Source of the DNA: DATHVI01 sp035461385
GTDB lineage: Bacteria > Actinomycetota > Thermoleophilia > Solirubrobacterales > 70-9
DNA: 14,724 nt
Assembly: GCA_035461385.1 (NCBI GenBank)
Contig: DATHVI010000196.1
Coordinates: 1-14,724 of the forward strand
Direction of reading: 5' to 3'
Part shown: one piece after another, positions 1-6,340 of the stretch
Layout: each line of letters starts with the position of its first letter
How positions within the stretch are numbered: position 1 is the stretch's first letter
Notes under the pieces: generated by a model
What the model saw: only the letters and a program-made list of their open reading frames with translations
Told to the model about the DNA's origin: nothing
Database searches by the model: none
Made by a program: the position numbers and the translations under genes

Positions 1-434
1 TCGAGCGCAAGCTCGCGATCCGGACCTACGCCCTCGGCGCCGCGACGGTCCTCGCTCTGGCAGCGGGGATCGTCGCGATCGTGCTCCTCCTCGGGCTGCG
101 CGAGGACAGCGCCACGAACGAGGACGTCGAGGCGCTGAACGAGCGGATCGGGCTCGTCCAGCAGGAGGCCGAGAGCGCCGTCGAGGCCCAGCTCTCCGAG
201 GTCGCGGGCGAGGTCGAGACGCTCCAGCAGCGGGTGTCCCGGCTCGCCGACGAGGGGACCGCGACCGACCGCGACATCCAGGTGCTCGAGGGCGACCTCG
301 ACGACCTGCGCGAGCAGCTCGTCGACCTCGAGGACGAGGTCGAGCGGACCGCCCAGGCAGCGGAGCGCGCCGAGCAGCAGGCCGCCGAGAGCTCGAACCA
401 GGCCGACGACGACGCCGCCGACGCGAATCCGTAG
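1..434 (+). CDS. Membrane-anchored coiled-coil protein, C-terminal part (5' truncated)
   Basis: The reading frame is open to the left edge (first full codon at position 3) and ends with TAG at 432-434, giving 143 visible residues. Residues about 9-31 form one hydrophobic Ala/Val/Leu/Ile transmembrane helix. A GTG at 81 lies inside this helix, so it is an unlikely start and the true start is outside the window. Residues about 36-135 are charged, rich in Glu, Gln, Ala, Asp and Arg, with heptad-like spacing of Leu and Val, as in a long coiled coil. The tail is acidic (QADDDAADANP). I recognise no catalytic motif. It resembles single-pass actinobacterial coiled-coil proteins of unknown function, with the coil probably on one face of the membrane. 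A cell-envelope or scaffold role would be a guess. The frame and composition are clear; the function is unknown. Confidence 0.7.
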   Translation, partial: ERKLAIRTYALGAATVLALAAGIVAIVLLLGLREDSATNEDVEALNERIGLVQQEAESAVEAQLSEVAGEVETLQQRVSRLADEGTATDRDIQVLEGDLDDLREQLVDLEDEVERTAQAAERAEQQAAESSNQADDDAADANP

Positions 435-460
435 CCCGGGAGATCCGCCCTCGGAGATTT

Positions 461-474
461 GTAGCAATCGCTAC
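461..474. repeat. Short inverted repeat, possible operator
   Basis: GTAGC at 461-465 and GCTAC at 470-474 form a 5-bp inverted repeat around AATC, in a locally AT-richer stretch (TTTGTAGCAATCGCTACTAA). It lies 70 bases before the DUF5679 start. The symmetry and the low GC would fit a regulator site in the promoter region of the downstream gene. The motif is loosely like BlaI/CopY-type GTAG...CTAC operators, but no regulator gene is visible and this is only a suggestion. Confidence 0.3.
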
Positions 475-491
475 TAAGCTTCCCTCGGTTG

Positions 492-515
492 TCCGACCGT
501 TGCTCTACGGTCGGA
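492..515. terminator. Perfect hairpin between the coiled-coil gene and the DUF5679 gene
   Basis: TCCGACCGT (492-500) and ACGGTCGGA (507-515) are perfect 9-bp inverted arms around the loop TGCTCT. It lies 57 bases after the stop of the upstream gene and 28 bases before the DUF5679 ATG. No T-run follows it. It could be a factor-dependent or GC-rich terminator for the upstream gene, or a 5' UTR hairpin of the downstream gene; the sequence does not decide. Confidence 0.45.
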
Positions 516-543
516 TCAACGTCCTCCTGAAAGGAAAGGCTCA

Positions 544-690
544 ATGGCACAGGGCTACTGCGTCAAGGAACGCAAGAAGGTCGAGATCAAGGATCCCCAG
601 CAGGTCACGATGAAGAACGGCCGGCCGGCGATCCAGGGCGTCTGCCCAGACTGCGGCACGAAGATCTTCAAGATCGGCAAGCTCGAGTAA
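544..690 (+). CDS. DUF5679 family small zinc-ribbon-like protein
   Basis: A 48-residue ORF from ATG 544 to TAA 690, too short for usual ORF cut-offs. It has a purine-rich ribosome binding site (AAAGGAAAGG, 530-539) a few bases upstream. The core is the recognisable DUF5679 pattern: YCVK near the start, a central VTMKNGRPAIQG, then CPDCGTKIFKIG near the C-terminus. The second knuckle is an intact CxxC (C34, C37). In the first knuckle only C6 is present, and the position of a second Cys three residues on is Glu9. The family is small, widespread in actinobacteria and uncharacterised; metal or nucleic-acid binding is inferred only from the zinc-ribbon look. It appears monocistronic, flanked by hairpins on both sides. 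Identification is firm; function is unknown. Confidence 0.85.
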   Translation: MAQGYCVKERKKVEIKDPQQVTMKNGRPAIQGVCPDCGTKIFKIGKLE

Positions 691-693
691 CGA

Positions 694-714
694 GGGCCTA
701 TCTCCGTAGGTCCC
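694..714 (+). terminator. Hairpin just after the DUF5679 gene
   Basis: GGG-CCTA (694-700) pairs with TAGG-T-CCC (707-714) around a TCTCCG loop, with one bulged T. It begins three bases after the TAA stop. It is terminator-like in position, but no T-tract follows. Confidence 0.4.
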
Positions 715-720
715 AGGGCG

Positions 721-758
721 GGCGCCAAGCGGATCGCGCTTCCGAGCAGCTTGGCGCC
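721..758. repeat. Inverted repeat, 10-bp arms
   Basis: GGCGCCAAGC (721-730) and GCTTGGCGCC (749-758) are perfect 10-bp arms separated by 18 bases. Together with the hairpin at 694-714 and a third at 806-825 it fills most of the 185-base space between the DUF5679 and PAS genes, where I see no coding sequence. The role is unknown; a structured terminator region is the simplest reading. Confidence 0.45.
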
Positions 759-805
759 AAGCCGCACGACCGCCGGACGGCGGCCGGCGAGGTGGAGGTC
801 GCTCG

Positions 806-825
806 CCGCCGGCACGCGCCGGCGG
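806..825. terminator. GC hairpin upstream of the PAS gene
   Basis: CCGCCGGC (806-813) and GCCGGCGG (818-825) form a perfect 8-bp stem with the loop ACGC. It lies 50 bases before the PAS gene start. No T-run follows. It may be a second part of the DUF5679 terminator region. Confidence 0.35.
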
Positions 826-875
826 GCTGACTAGGTGTCGATTGCCTCGATCGATGCGAGAATTGGCGATCGAGG

Positions 876-1325
876 ATGAGGCATGCTTCGCAAGCCGCCG
901 ACCCCCGACGCGCGCCAGCGGGCCAGCGGCCCCTCGAGCTGATCCTGGCGCGGAACCTCCTCACCCATCTGACGACCCCCGGCTTCCTGGTCGATGCCGA
1001 GGCGACGATGGTGTTCTTCAACGAGGCCGCGGGGGCGCTCCTCGGCCGCTCGTTCGAGGACACGGGCCAGATGCGCGCCGAGCAGTGGGCGTCGACGTTC
1101 GGCCCGCTCGACGCCGAGGGCCGTCCGGTTGAGATCGAGCGCCTGGCGCTGACCGAGGCGCTGCGCGCCGGCCGTCCGGCGCACGGCGAGTTTCGGATCC
1201 GCGTCGCCTCCGGCGAGAGCGCCTCGATCGAGGCGAGCGCGGTCCCGATCATCGCCTCCGCAGAGGGCACCTCAGGAGCGATGATCCTGTTCTGGTCGCG
1301 CGGCGACGCCGGTGGCGCGCCATGA
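876..1325 (+). CDS. Small PAS-domain protein
   Basis: 149 residues. After a basic leader of about 35 residues, residues about 36-145 fit a single PAS fold: LTTPGFLVDAEATMVFFNEAAGALLG is the typical opening strand/helix pattern (a 'what am I, who am I' segment ending in N-EAA-LLG). This is followed by E-x-G-x-hydrophobic motifs and a final strand region including GAMILFWSRGD. No kinase, GGDEF or HTH output domain is attached, so it is a stand-alone sensor. Its stop overlaps the start of the MBL hydrolase (ATGA at 1322-1325), so the two are translationally coupled and probably work together. No good Shine-Dalgarno precedes ATG 876: GAGG abuts the codon. A GAGAAT at 858-863 could be a -10 box giving a nearly leaderless transcript, or a later start may be used. 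The ligand cannot be read from sequence. Confidence 0.75.
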   Translation: MRHASQAADPRRAPAGQRPLELILARNLLTHLTTPGFLVDAEATMVFFNEAAGALLGRSFEDTGQMRAEQWASTFGPLDAEGRPVEIERLALTEALRAGRPAHGEFRIRVASGESASIEASAVPIIASAEGTSGAMILFWSRGDAGGAP

Positions 1326-2209
1326 GGGTCAAGGTCTGGGGCGCGCGAGGCTCGGTGCCCGCGCCGGGCCCGCAGATGAACCGCTACGGCGGCAACACCT
1401 CCTGCGTCCAGCTCACCCTCGCCAACGGCGAGGAGCTGATCATCGACGCCGGGACCGGGATCCGGGCGCTCGGGGTCGACCTCGCCGCCAAACGGCGGAT
1501 CCACATCCTCCTCACCCACCTTCACCTCGACCACATTCAGGGCCTGATGTTCTTCCCGCCCTGCTTCCGCCCCGAGGCCGAGATCACGATCTGGGGGCCG
1601 GCGTCACCCGAAGCCTCGCTCGAGGACCGGATCGCCCGCTACATCTCGGCGCCCCTGTCCCCGGTCGAGATGCGCGACCTGCCGTGCTCGGTCGCGTTTC
1701 GCGACGCCCCGGTCGGTGAGTGGGACCTCGGCGGGGCGACGATCCGCTCCGAGGCGGTCACCCACCGCGGCCCGACGCTCGGCTACCGGATCGCCGACGC
1801 CGACGGTACGGTCCTCTGCTACATCTCCGACCACGAGCCGGCGCTCGCCACCTCGCTCCGCGACCTCGAGCCCGAGTGGATCTCCGGCTACGACCTCGCG
1901 CGGGGCGCCGACCTGCTGATCCACGACGCCCAGTACACCGACGAGGAATACCCCGACCACGTCGGCTGGGGCCATTCCGCGGTCAGCGACGCGCTCACCT
2001 TCGGCCGGCGAGTCGACGCCCGCCGGCTGGTCCTCTTCCACCACGACCCGCTCCACAGCGACGACTCCCTCGACGCCCTCCACGCCGCCGCCCGAGCCCG
2101 CTGGGCCGACCTCGGCGGCGACCCGGCGGCAGTCGAGATGGGGATCGAGGGCTCGGAGCTCGAGGTGAGTACGGCGCCCTCCGCCGTCGGCGCCTCGGCG
2201 GCGCGCTGA
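1322..2209 (+). CDS. MBL-fold metallo-hydrolase (RNase Z / phosphodiesterase-like)
   Basis: 295 residues. The N-terminus MRVKVWGARGSVPAPG followed by YGGNTSC is the signature of RNase Z/PhnP/cyclic-phosphodiesterase-like MBL proteins. Metal-binding motifs are complete: DAGTG (42-46), THLHLDH (65-71, ligands H66, H68, D70, H71), H148 in THRG, D170 in YISDHE, and the terminal His in LFHHDP (H240/H241). A conserved IHDAQYT segment lies at 200-206. The enzyme should bind two metal ions and hydrolyse a phosphodiester or similar bond; the substrate is unknown. There is no signal peptide, so it is probably cytoplasmic. The ATGA overlap with the PAS gene makes a sensor/enzyme pair likely. The fold call is very secure; the substrate is not known. 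Confidence 0.88.
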   Translation: MRVKVWGARGSVPAPGPQMNRYGGNTSCVQLTLANGEELIIDAGTGIRALGVDLAAKRRIHILLTHLHLDHIQGLMFFPPCFRPEAEITIWGPASPEASLEDRIARYISAPLSPVEMRDLPCSVAFRDAPVGEWDLGGATIRSEAVTHRGPTLGYRIADADGTVLCYISDHEPALATSLRDLEPEWISGYDLARGADLLIHDAQYTDEEYPDHVGWGHSAVSDALTFGRRVDARRLVLFHHDPLHSDDSLDALHAAARARWADLGGDPAAVEMGIEGSELEVSTAPSAVGASAAR

Positions 2210-2247
2210 TACGGTTCGGCGGCCAACTCAGAACTCCGGAGGGGAAC

Positions 2248-2694
2248 ATGAAGCGCATGCTCGTCGTCCTCGTCGCGCTCGCGGCCGTCGCCGCGGCGGC
2301 GGTGCCGTCGCCCGCCTCGGCGGCGAAGATCAAGCATCGCGGCAACCTGATCGGGGCCCCCGCGACTCCGGTCAGCCTGACGGTGATCAAGAACGGCGGC
2401 AAGGTGACCAAGATCCGCGGCTTCAAGCTCCACAACGTGATCCTCAACTGCGACGGCGCGACCGACCCTGTCCAGTTCGAGTTCCTGAAGGCGTTCGGCG
2501 CGATCCGGGTTGCGAACGGCAAGCGGTTCGGGGCCCGGCTCCAGCAACGCGACGGCGCCGGGTCGATGCGCCTGCGGGGCACGGTCCGCAAGCGCGGCAA
2601 GCGCACGCGCGGAACCGTCAAGGCGACCCTGACCGGGACCGACTTCGGTACCTGCCGGCTGGCCAAGCGCGGCTTCCGGACGAAGAAGGTCTGA
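2248..2694 (+). CDS. Secreted basic hypothetical protein
   Basis: 148 residues from ATG 2248, preceded by a strong ribosome binding site (GGAGGGG, 2238-2244). The frame stays open far upstream, but that part overlaps the MBL gene in another frame and is spurious. MKRMLVVLVALAAVAAAA followed by PSPASA is a classic Sec signal peptide, with likely cleavage after residue 25 (ASA/AK). The mature part is about 123 residues, strongly basic (many Lys and Arg) and beta-strand-like. It has two Cys (C68, C136) that could form one disulfide. No transmembrane segment or catalytic motif is seen, and I do not recognise a named family. It begins 38 bases after the MBL stop, so cotranscription with that gene is possible. 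Export is well supported; function is unknown. Confidence 0.75.
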   Translation: MKRMLVVLVALAAVAAAAVPSPASAAKIKHRGNLIGAPATPVSLTVIKNGGKVTKIRGFKLHNVILNCDGATDPVQFEFLKAFGAIRVANGKRFGARLQQRDGAGSMRLRGTVRKRGKRTRGTVKATLTGTDFGTCRLAKRGFRTKKV

Positions 2695-2711
2695 CCCCAG
2701 GCGCAACCGAT

Positions 2712-2731
2712 CCCGGCCGGGCCCGGCCGGG
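2712..2731. repeat. Tandem 10-bp palindrome, likely terminator region
   Basis: CCCGGCCGGG occurs twice head to tail (2712-2721 and 2722-2731), 17 bases after the secreted-protein stop. A second stem, CCCTGG/CCAGGG (2741-2746/2756-2761), follows. The GC-rich stems suit a terminator between the secreted-protein gene and amt. The rest of the 259-base spacer holds no gene I can support; it should contain the amt promoter, but I could not pick out a convincing -35/-10 or GlnR box. Confidence 0.4.
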
Positions 2732-2953
2732 CGCGCAGTCCCCTGGCCAGCCTGTCCAGGGCCACTCGGCGTCGGCTTCTACCGGCGGTACAAGACGCAG
2801 CCGAGAAGTCTCGACAGGCGGATAAAGACTTCCTCCCCCGTCGGAAATACCTTCGGTCGCGATTCTGGGTGGTCGGCCGCCGTATGCGGTGGGGATCGCC
2901 GAAACCGCGACCGTCGGGCCGGTGGCCCGGCGGGCTAGGAGGAAGCACTACAG

Positions 2954-4438
2954 ATGTCAAAGAGGCTCGGCCTCGGTGCCGTCTTGGCCTTGATGCTCTC
3001 GCTCGCGTTGCCGAGTGCGGCTCTGGCCCAGGGCGACGCGGAGGCCTTCAAGATCGAGCTCGACCTGGTCTGGGTGATGCTCGCGACCGTGCTCGTCTTC
3101 TTCATGCAGGCGGGGTTCATGTTCCTCGAGATCGGCTTCTCGAGGGGCAAGAACGTCGGCACCGGCGTGGCGAAGATCTTCGTCAACCTGGGGATGGTGA
3201 CGCTCGCCTGGTGGGCGATCGGCTACGGCGTCAGCAACGCCGGCAACACGATCTTCGGCGAGTCGGGGTACTTCTTCAGCTTCGCCGGTGAGGCGATCGA
3301 CGCGGCCCTGGCGGCGGACACCGGGCTGATGCTGTTCGGGCTCGCGTTCTGCGCCGTCTCGCTCGCGATCGTCTGGGGCACGACGCTCGAGCGGATCAAG
3401 TTCGGCGCCTATGTCGTCTTCGCGTTCGTCTTCGGGGCGCTGATCTATCCGCTGATCGCCCACGCGGTCTGGGCCGATGGCCTGCTCGCCGACATCGGCG
3501 GCAAGGCGGTGCTCGACTTCGCCGGCTCGTCGGTCGTCCACCTCACCGGCGCGACCGCCGGCCTCGCGGCGCTGCTGCTGCTCGGGCCCCGGCTCGGCAA
3601 GTACGGCGCCGACGGCAAGCCGCGGGCGATCCCCGGCCACTCGATGCCGCTCGTCGGCCTCGGCGTGATGATCCTCTGGATCGGCTGGTTCGGCTTCAAC
3701 GGCGGCTCGACGTTCGCGACCGACGACAACCTGTTCGCCGAGGTGATGCTGAACACCCAGCTCGCCGTCGCCGCGGGAATCCTCGGCGCGGCGCTGATCG
3801 TGCGGCTGAAGGCGCGCGCGCTCGACGTCGGCATGATCGGCAACGGCGCGATCGCCGGACTGGTCGGGATCACTGCCCCGTCGGGCTTCGTCGAGTACTG
3901 GGCGGCGCCGATCATCGGCTTCGCCGCCGGAGCGCTGGTCGTCTACTCGGTCCTGCTGATCGAGAAGTACATCGACGACCCGGTCGGCGCGCTCTCGGCG
4001 CACGGCGCGGCCGGCATCTGGGGCACGCTCGCGGTCGGGCTGTTCGCCAGCCCGCGGCTGACCGGCGACGCCGCGAGCTCCGGCATCTGGTACGGGATCT
4101 TCGACGGTGACGTCGCCTTCGCCGGCACCCTCGGGCAGCTCGCCGTCCAGGCGGTCGGAGTCGTGGCGACGTTCGTCGTCGTGTTCGCGCTCGCCTACGC
4201 GGCGTTCTACGCGATCAAGCAGACGATCGGGCTGCGGGTGTCCGAGGAGGAGGAGCTCGCCGGGCTCGACATCTCCTCGCACGGGCTCTACGGCTACCCG
4301 GAGCAGTTCATCCCGCAGCCGGAGTACCCGTCGACGCCGGCGATCGAGCCGCACGTCGCGGGCACGCCCGTCGGCACCCCGGCATCCGCCGGAGTCGGGG
4401 CCGGAGCACCCGTTCCCCAGCGTCCCACGAGCAGCTAG
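2954..4438 (+). CDS. amt: Ammonium channel/transporter Amt
   Basis: 494 residues, ATG preceded by AGGAGGA (2937-2943). Residues 1-25 are a signal peptide (LPSAALA/Q), followed by eleven hydrophobic helices to about residue 422. Amt hallmarks are present: D188 in the LDFAGSSVVHLTGA segment, twin pore histidines H196 (VVHLTG) and H350 (SAHGAAGIWG), and GWFGFNGGS at 244-252. Amt forms a trimeric membrane channel that imports ammonium/ammonia. The cytosolic tail from about 421 (IKQTIGLRVSEEEELAGLD) is the conserved PII-binding segment. It is followed by a 48-residue Pro/Ala/Gly-rich extension (447-494) that is not part of the core fold. The adjacent glnK starts 15 bases downstream, fitting the standard Amt-GlnK gating pair. 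Expression is probably nitrogen-controlled, but no regulator site was identified. Confidence 0.96.
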   Translation: MSKRLGLGAVLALMLSLALPSAALAQGDAEAFKIELDLVWVMLATVLVFFMQAGFMFLEIGFSRGKNVGTGVAKIFVNLGMVTLAWWAIGYGVSNAGNTIFGESGYFFSFAGEAIDAALAADTGLMLFGLAFCAVSLAIVWGTTLERIKFGAYVVFAFVFGALIYPLIAHAVWADGLLADIGGKAVLDFAGSSVVHLTGATAGLAALLLLGPRLGKYGADGKPRAIPGHSMPLVGLGVMILWIGWFGFNGGSTFATDDNLFAEVMLNTQLAVAAGILGAALIVRLKARALDVGMIGNGAIAGLVGITAPSGFVEYWAAPIIGFAAGALVVYSVLLIEKYIDDPVGALSAHGAAGIWGTLAVGLFASPRLTGDAASSGIWYGIFDGDVAFAGTLGQLAVQAVGVVATFVVVFALAYAAFYAIKQTIGLRVSEEEELAGLDISSHGLYGYPEQFIPQPEYPSTPAIEPHVAGTPVGTPASAGVGAGAPVPQRPTSS

Positions 4439-4453
4439 GAGGGGGTGAAGCAA

Positions 4454-4819
4454 ATGCAGAAGATCGAGGCGTACATCCGCCACGAGGCGTTCGAGCCGAT
4501 CCGCACCGAGCTGCTCGAGCGGGGATTCCCCTCGCTGACGATCAGCGAAGTCAAGGGATCGGGACGCCAGAAGGGCGTCGTCGAGACCTACCGCGGCTCG
4601 AGCCTGACCGTCAACGTGCGGCCGAAGCTCAAGCTCGAGGTGGTGATCGAGGACAAGGACAAGGACCTCGTCGTCGAGACGATCCTCAAGCACGCCCGGA
4701 CCGGCGAGATCGGCGACGGCAAGATCTTCGTGATCGACGTCGTCGAGGCGATTCGCATCCGTACCGGCGAGGAGGGCGAGGAGGTCCTGCAAGCGCACAC
4801 GCAGGCGGAGCTCGCATAG
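4454..4819 (+). CDS. glnK: PII signal protein GlnK lacking Tyr51
   Basis: I take ATG 4454 as the start (121 residues). It lies 8-11 bases after AGGAGGGGG, whereas the in-frame GTG at 4445 is only 2 bases from it. From this Met the numbering matches E. coli GlnB residue for residue: GRQKG at 37-41, YRG at 46-48, K58, TGEIGDGKIFV at 83-93 with K90, and R101 and R103. ATP/2-oxoglutarate-binding residues of the trimer are therefore kept, as is R47, which plugs the Amt pore. The T-loop tip differs: it reads YRGSSLTVN, so residue 51, the usual uridylylation/adenylylation tyrosine, is Leu, and S49 is present as in cyanobacterial PII. The tail after residue 107 (EGEEVLQAHTQAELA) is longer than usual. 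It sits between amt and glnA, and probably senses energy and 2-oxoglutarate to gate Amt without Tyr51 modification. Confidence 0.95.
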   Translation: MQKIEAYIRHEAFEPIRTELLERGFPSLTISEVKGSGRQKGVVETYRGSSLTVNVRPKLKLEVVIEDKDKDLVVETILKHARTGEIGDGKIFVIDVVEAIRIRTGEEGEEVLQAHTQAELA

Positions 4820-4850
4820 CGAACGCCGCCGAGCGCACGTAACCCGCCCC

Positions 4851-4885
4851 CGGCGGGGCCGGCTCGACGCAGGCCGGCCCCGCCG
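4851..4885 (+). terminator. Strong hairpin between glnK and glnA
   Basis: Perfect 13-bp arms (4851-4863 and 4873-4885, all G/C) surround a 9-base loop, TCGACGCAG. It lies 31 bases after the glnK stop and 40 before the glnA start. No T-run follows. It would act as a GC-type terminator, an attenuator, or a 3' stabiliser that sets different levels for amt-glnK and glnA. Confidence 0.6.
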
Positions 4886-4925
4886 ACGGGCGCCGGAGGA
4901 AGGAAACGAAAGGAGACACCACCAC

Positions 4926-6299
4926 ATGGCAACGATCACCGAACGAACCACGAGCCCCGATGACGTCCTGCGCAAGGTCGAGGAGGACGGGGTCGAGTTC
5001 ATCCGCTTCTGGTTCACCGACATCCTCGGGCAGCTGAAGAGCTTCGCCGTCGGGAAGGAGGAGCTCCCGGAGGCGCTCGACGATGGGATGGGATTCGACG
5101 GCTCGTCGATCACCGGCTTCAACCGGATCGAGGAGTCGGACATGGTCGCGATGCCGGACCCGTCGACGTACACGGTGCTGCCGTGGCGAGACGACGGCGG
5201 CTCGGGGAAGGGCAACGTCGCCCGCCTGTTCTGCGACGTCCTGCGCCCCGGCGGCGAGCCCTACGAGGGGGATCCCCGGTACGTGATGCGCCGGGCGCTC
5301 GCGCGGATGGAGGAGATGGGCTTCGACCACTGCTACCTCGGCCCGGAGCTGGAGTACTTCTATTTCGCCAGCGACGAGCTCGGGGAGGACGGCCAGCCGA
5401 AGATCCTCGACCGGGGTGGGTACTTCGACCTGACGACGCTCGACGCGGCGTCCGACCTGCGGCGCGAGACCGTGAACGCGCTGAAGGCGGTCGGGATCCC
5501 GATCGAGTACACCCACCACGAGGTCGGGCCTTCTCAGCACGAGATCGACATGCGGTTCGCCGACGGGCTGCAGATGTGCGACAGCGCGATGACGTACCGG
5601 ATCGTCGTCAAGGAGATCGCCCACCTGCACGGCGTCTACGCCACGTTCATGCCGAAGCCGCTGTTCGGCGAGAACGGGTCGGGCATGCACACCCACCAGT
5701 CGCTGTTCACCGGCGAGGCGAACGCGTTCTACGAGGAGGGCGGTCACTACCACCTCTCCGACACCGCGCGGGCGTTCATCGCCGGGCTGCTCAAGCACGC
5801 GCGCGAGATCGCGGCCCTGTTCGCTCCGAACGTGAACAGCTACAAGCGCCTCGTGCCCGGATACGAGGCGCCGGTGTACGTCGCCTGGTCGCAGCGCAAC
5901 CGCTCGGCCCTGGTCCGGGTGCCGATGTACAAGCCCGGCAAGGAGAAGGCGACGCGGTGCGAGCTGCGCTGTCCGGATCCGTCGTGCAACCCCTACCTCA
6001 CCTTCGCGACGATGCTCCAGGCGGGCCTCGAGGGAATCGAGAAGGGCTACGACATCCCGGAGCCGATGGAGACGAACCTCTACGACCTCTCGCACGACGA
6101 GCGGGTCGCGCGCGGGATCGAGCAGCTCCCCGAGACCCTCGGCGAGGCGATCGAGGTGCTGGCCGGATCCGAGCTCGTCCGCAAGGCGCTCGGCGACCAC
6201 ATCTTCGACCGCTACGTCGAGCTCAAGCGCACCGAGTGGGAGGAGTACCGGGTCCAGGTGACGCGCTGGGAGCTCGAGCGCTACCTCCCGGTCCTCTAG
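4926..6299 (+). CDS. glnA: Glutamine synthetase, type I
   Basis: 457 residues; ATG has AGGAGA 9 bases upstream. It condenses glutamate and ammonia with ATP to glutamine in the cytosol as a dodecamer. The N-terminal beta-grasp domain has FTDILGQLK (30-38) and the FDGSSITGF loop (57-65). The catalytic domain has E141 and E143 (GPELEYF), HHEVGPSQHE (197-206; E199 and E206 metal ligands), GSGMHTHQS (251-259), NRSALVRVP (325-333) and CELRCPD (345-351, with E346). The length and C-terminus (WEEYRVQVTRWELERYL) resemble the GSI-alpha/mycobacterial GlnA2 type rather than the roughly 470-residue adenylylated GSI-beta. A Tyr (Y386 in NLYDLS) does align near the adenylylation site, but alpha-type enzymes often have one there too. 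It lies just downstream of amt-glnK, separated by a hairpin, and uses the ammonium that Amt admits. Confidence 0.96.
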   Translation: MATITERTTSPDDVLRKVEEDGVEFIRFWFTDILGQLKSFAVGKEELPEALDDGMGFDGSSITGFNRIEESDMVAMPDPSTYTVLPWRDDGGSGKGNVARLFCDVLRPGGEPYEGDPRYVMRRALARMEEMGFDHCYLGPELEYFYFASDELGEDGQPKILDRGGYFDLTTLDAASDLRRETVNALKAVGIPIEYTHHEVGPSQHEIDMRFADGLQMCDSAMTYRIVVKEIAHLHGVYATFMPKPLFGENGSGMHTHQSLFTGEANAFYEEGGHYHLSDTARAFIAGLLKHAREIAALFAPNVNSYKRLVPGYEAPVYVAWSQRNRSALVRVPMYKPGKEKATRCELRCPDPSCNPYLTFATMLQAGLEGIEKGYDIPEPMETNLYDLSHDERVARGIEQLPETLGEAIEVLAGSELVRKALGDHIFDRYVELKRTEWEEYRVQVTRWELERYLPVL

Positions 6300-6340
6300 C
6301 GGAGGACGGACGAGGAGCGCAGGGCCGGGAAGCCAGACGG

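Noticed and set aside
2695..2953. GlnR box or sigma-54 promoter upstream of amt
   Set aside because: No pair of GNAAC-type half-sites and no GG-N10-GC element was found with acceptable spacing.
4445..4453. GTG start for glnK
   Set aside because: It lies 2 bases from the ribosome site. ATG 4454 has better spacing and makes the numbering match known PII proteins exactly.
2957..5215. Long minus-strand open frame (752 codons) opposite amt and glnK
   Set aside because: It is antisense to two certain genes, its product is Arg/Asp/Gly-rich low-complexity sequence with no domain, and it arises from the G/C third-position bias.
6100..6200. GlnA as an adenylylated GSI-beta because of Tyr386
   Set aside because: Length and C-terminal sequence fit the alpha/GlnA2 type, where a Tyr at this place is also common, so the residue alone is not evidence.
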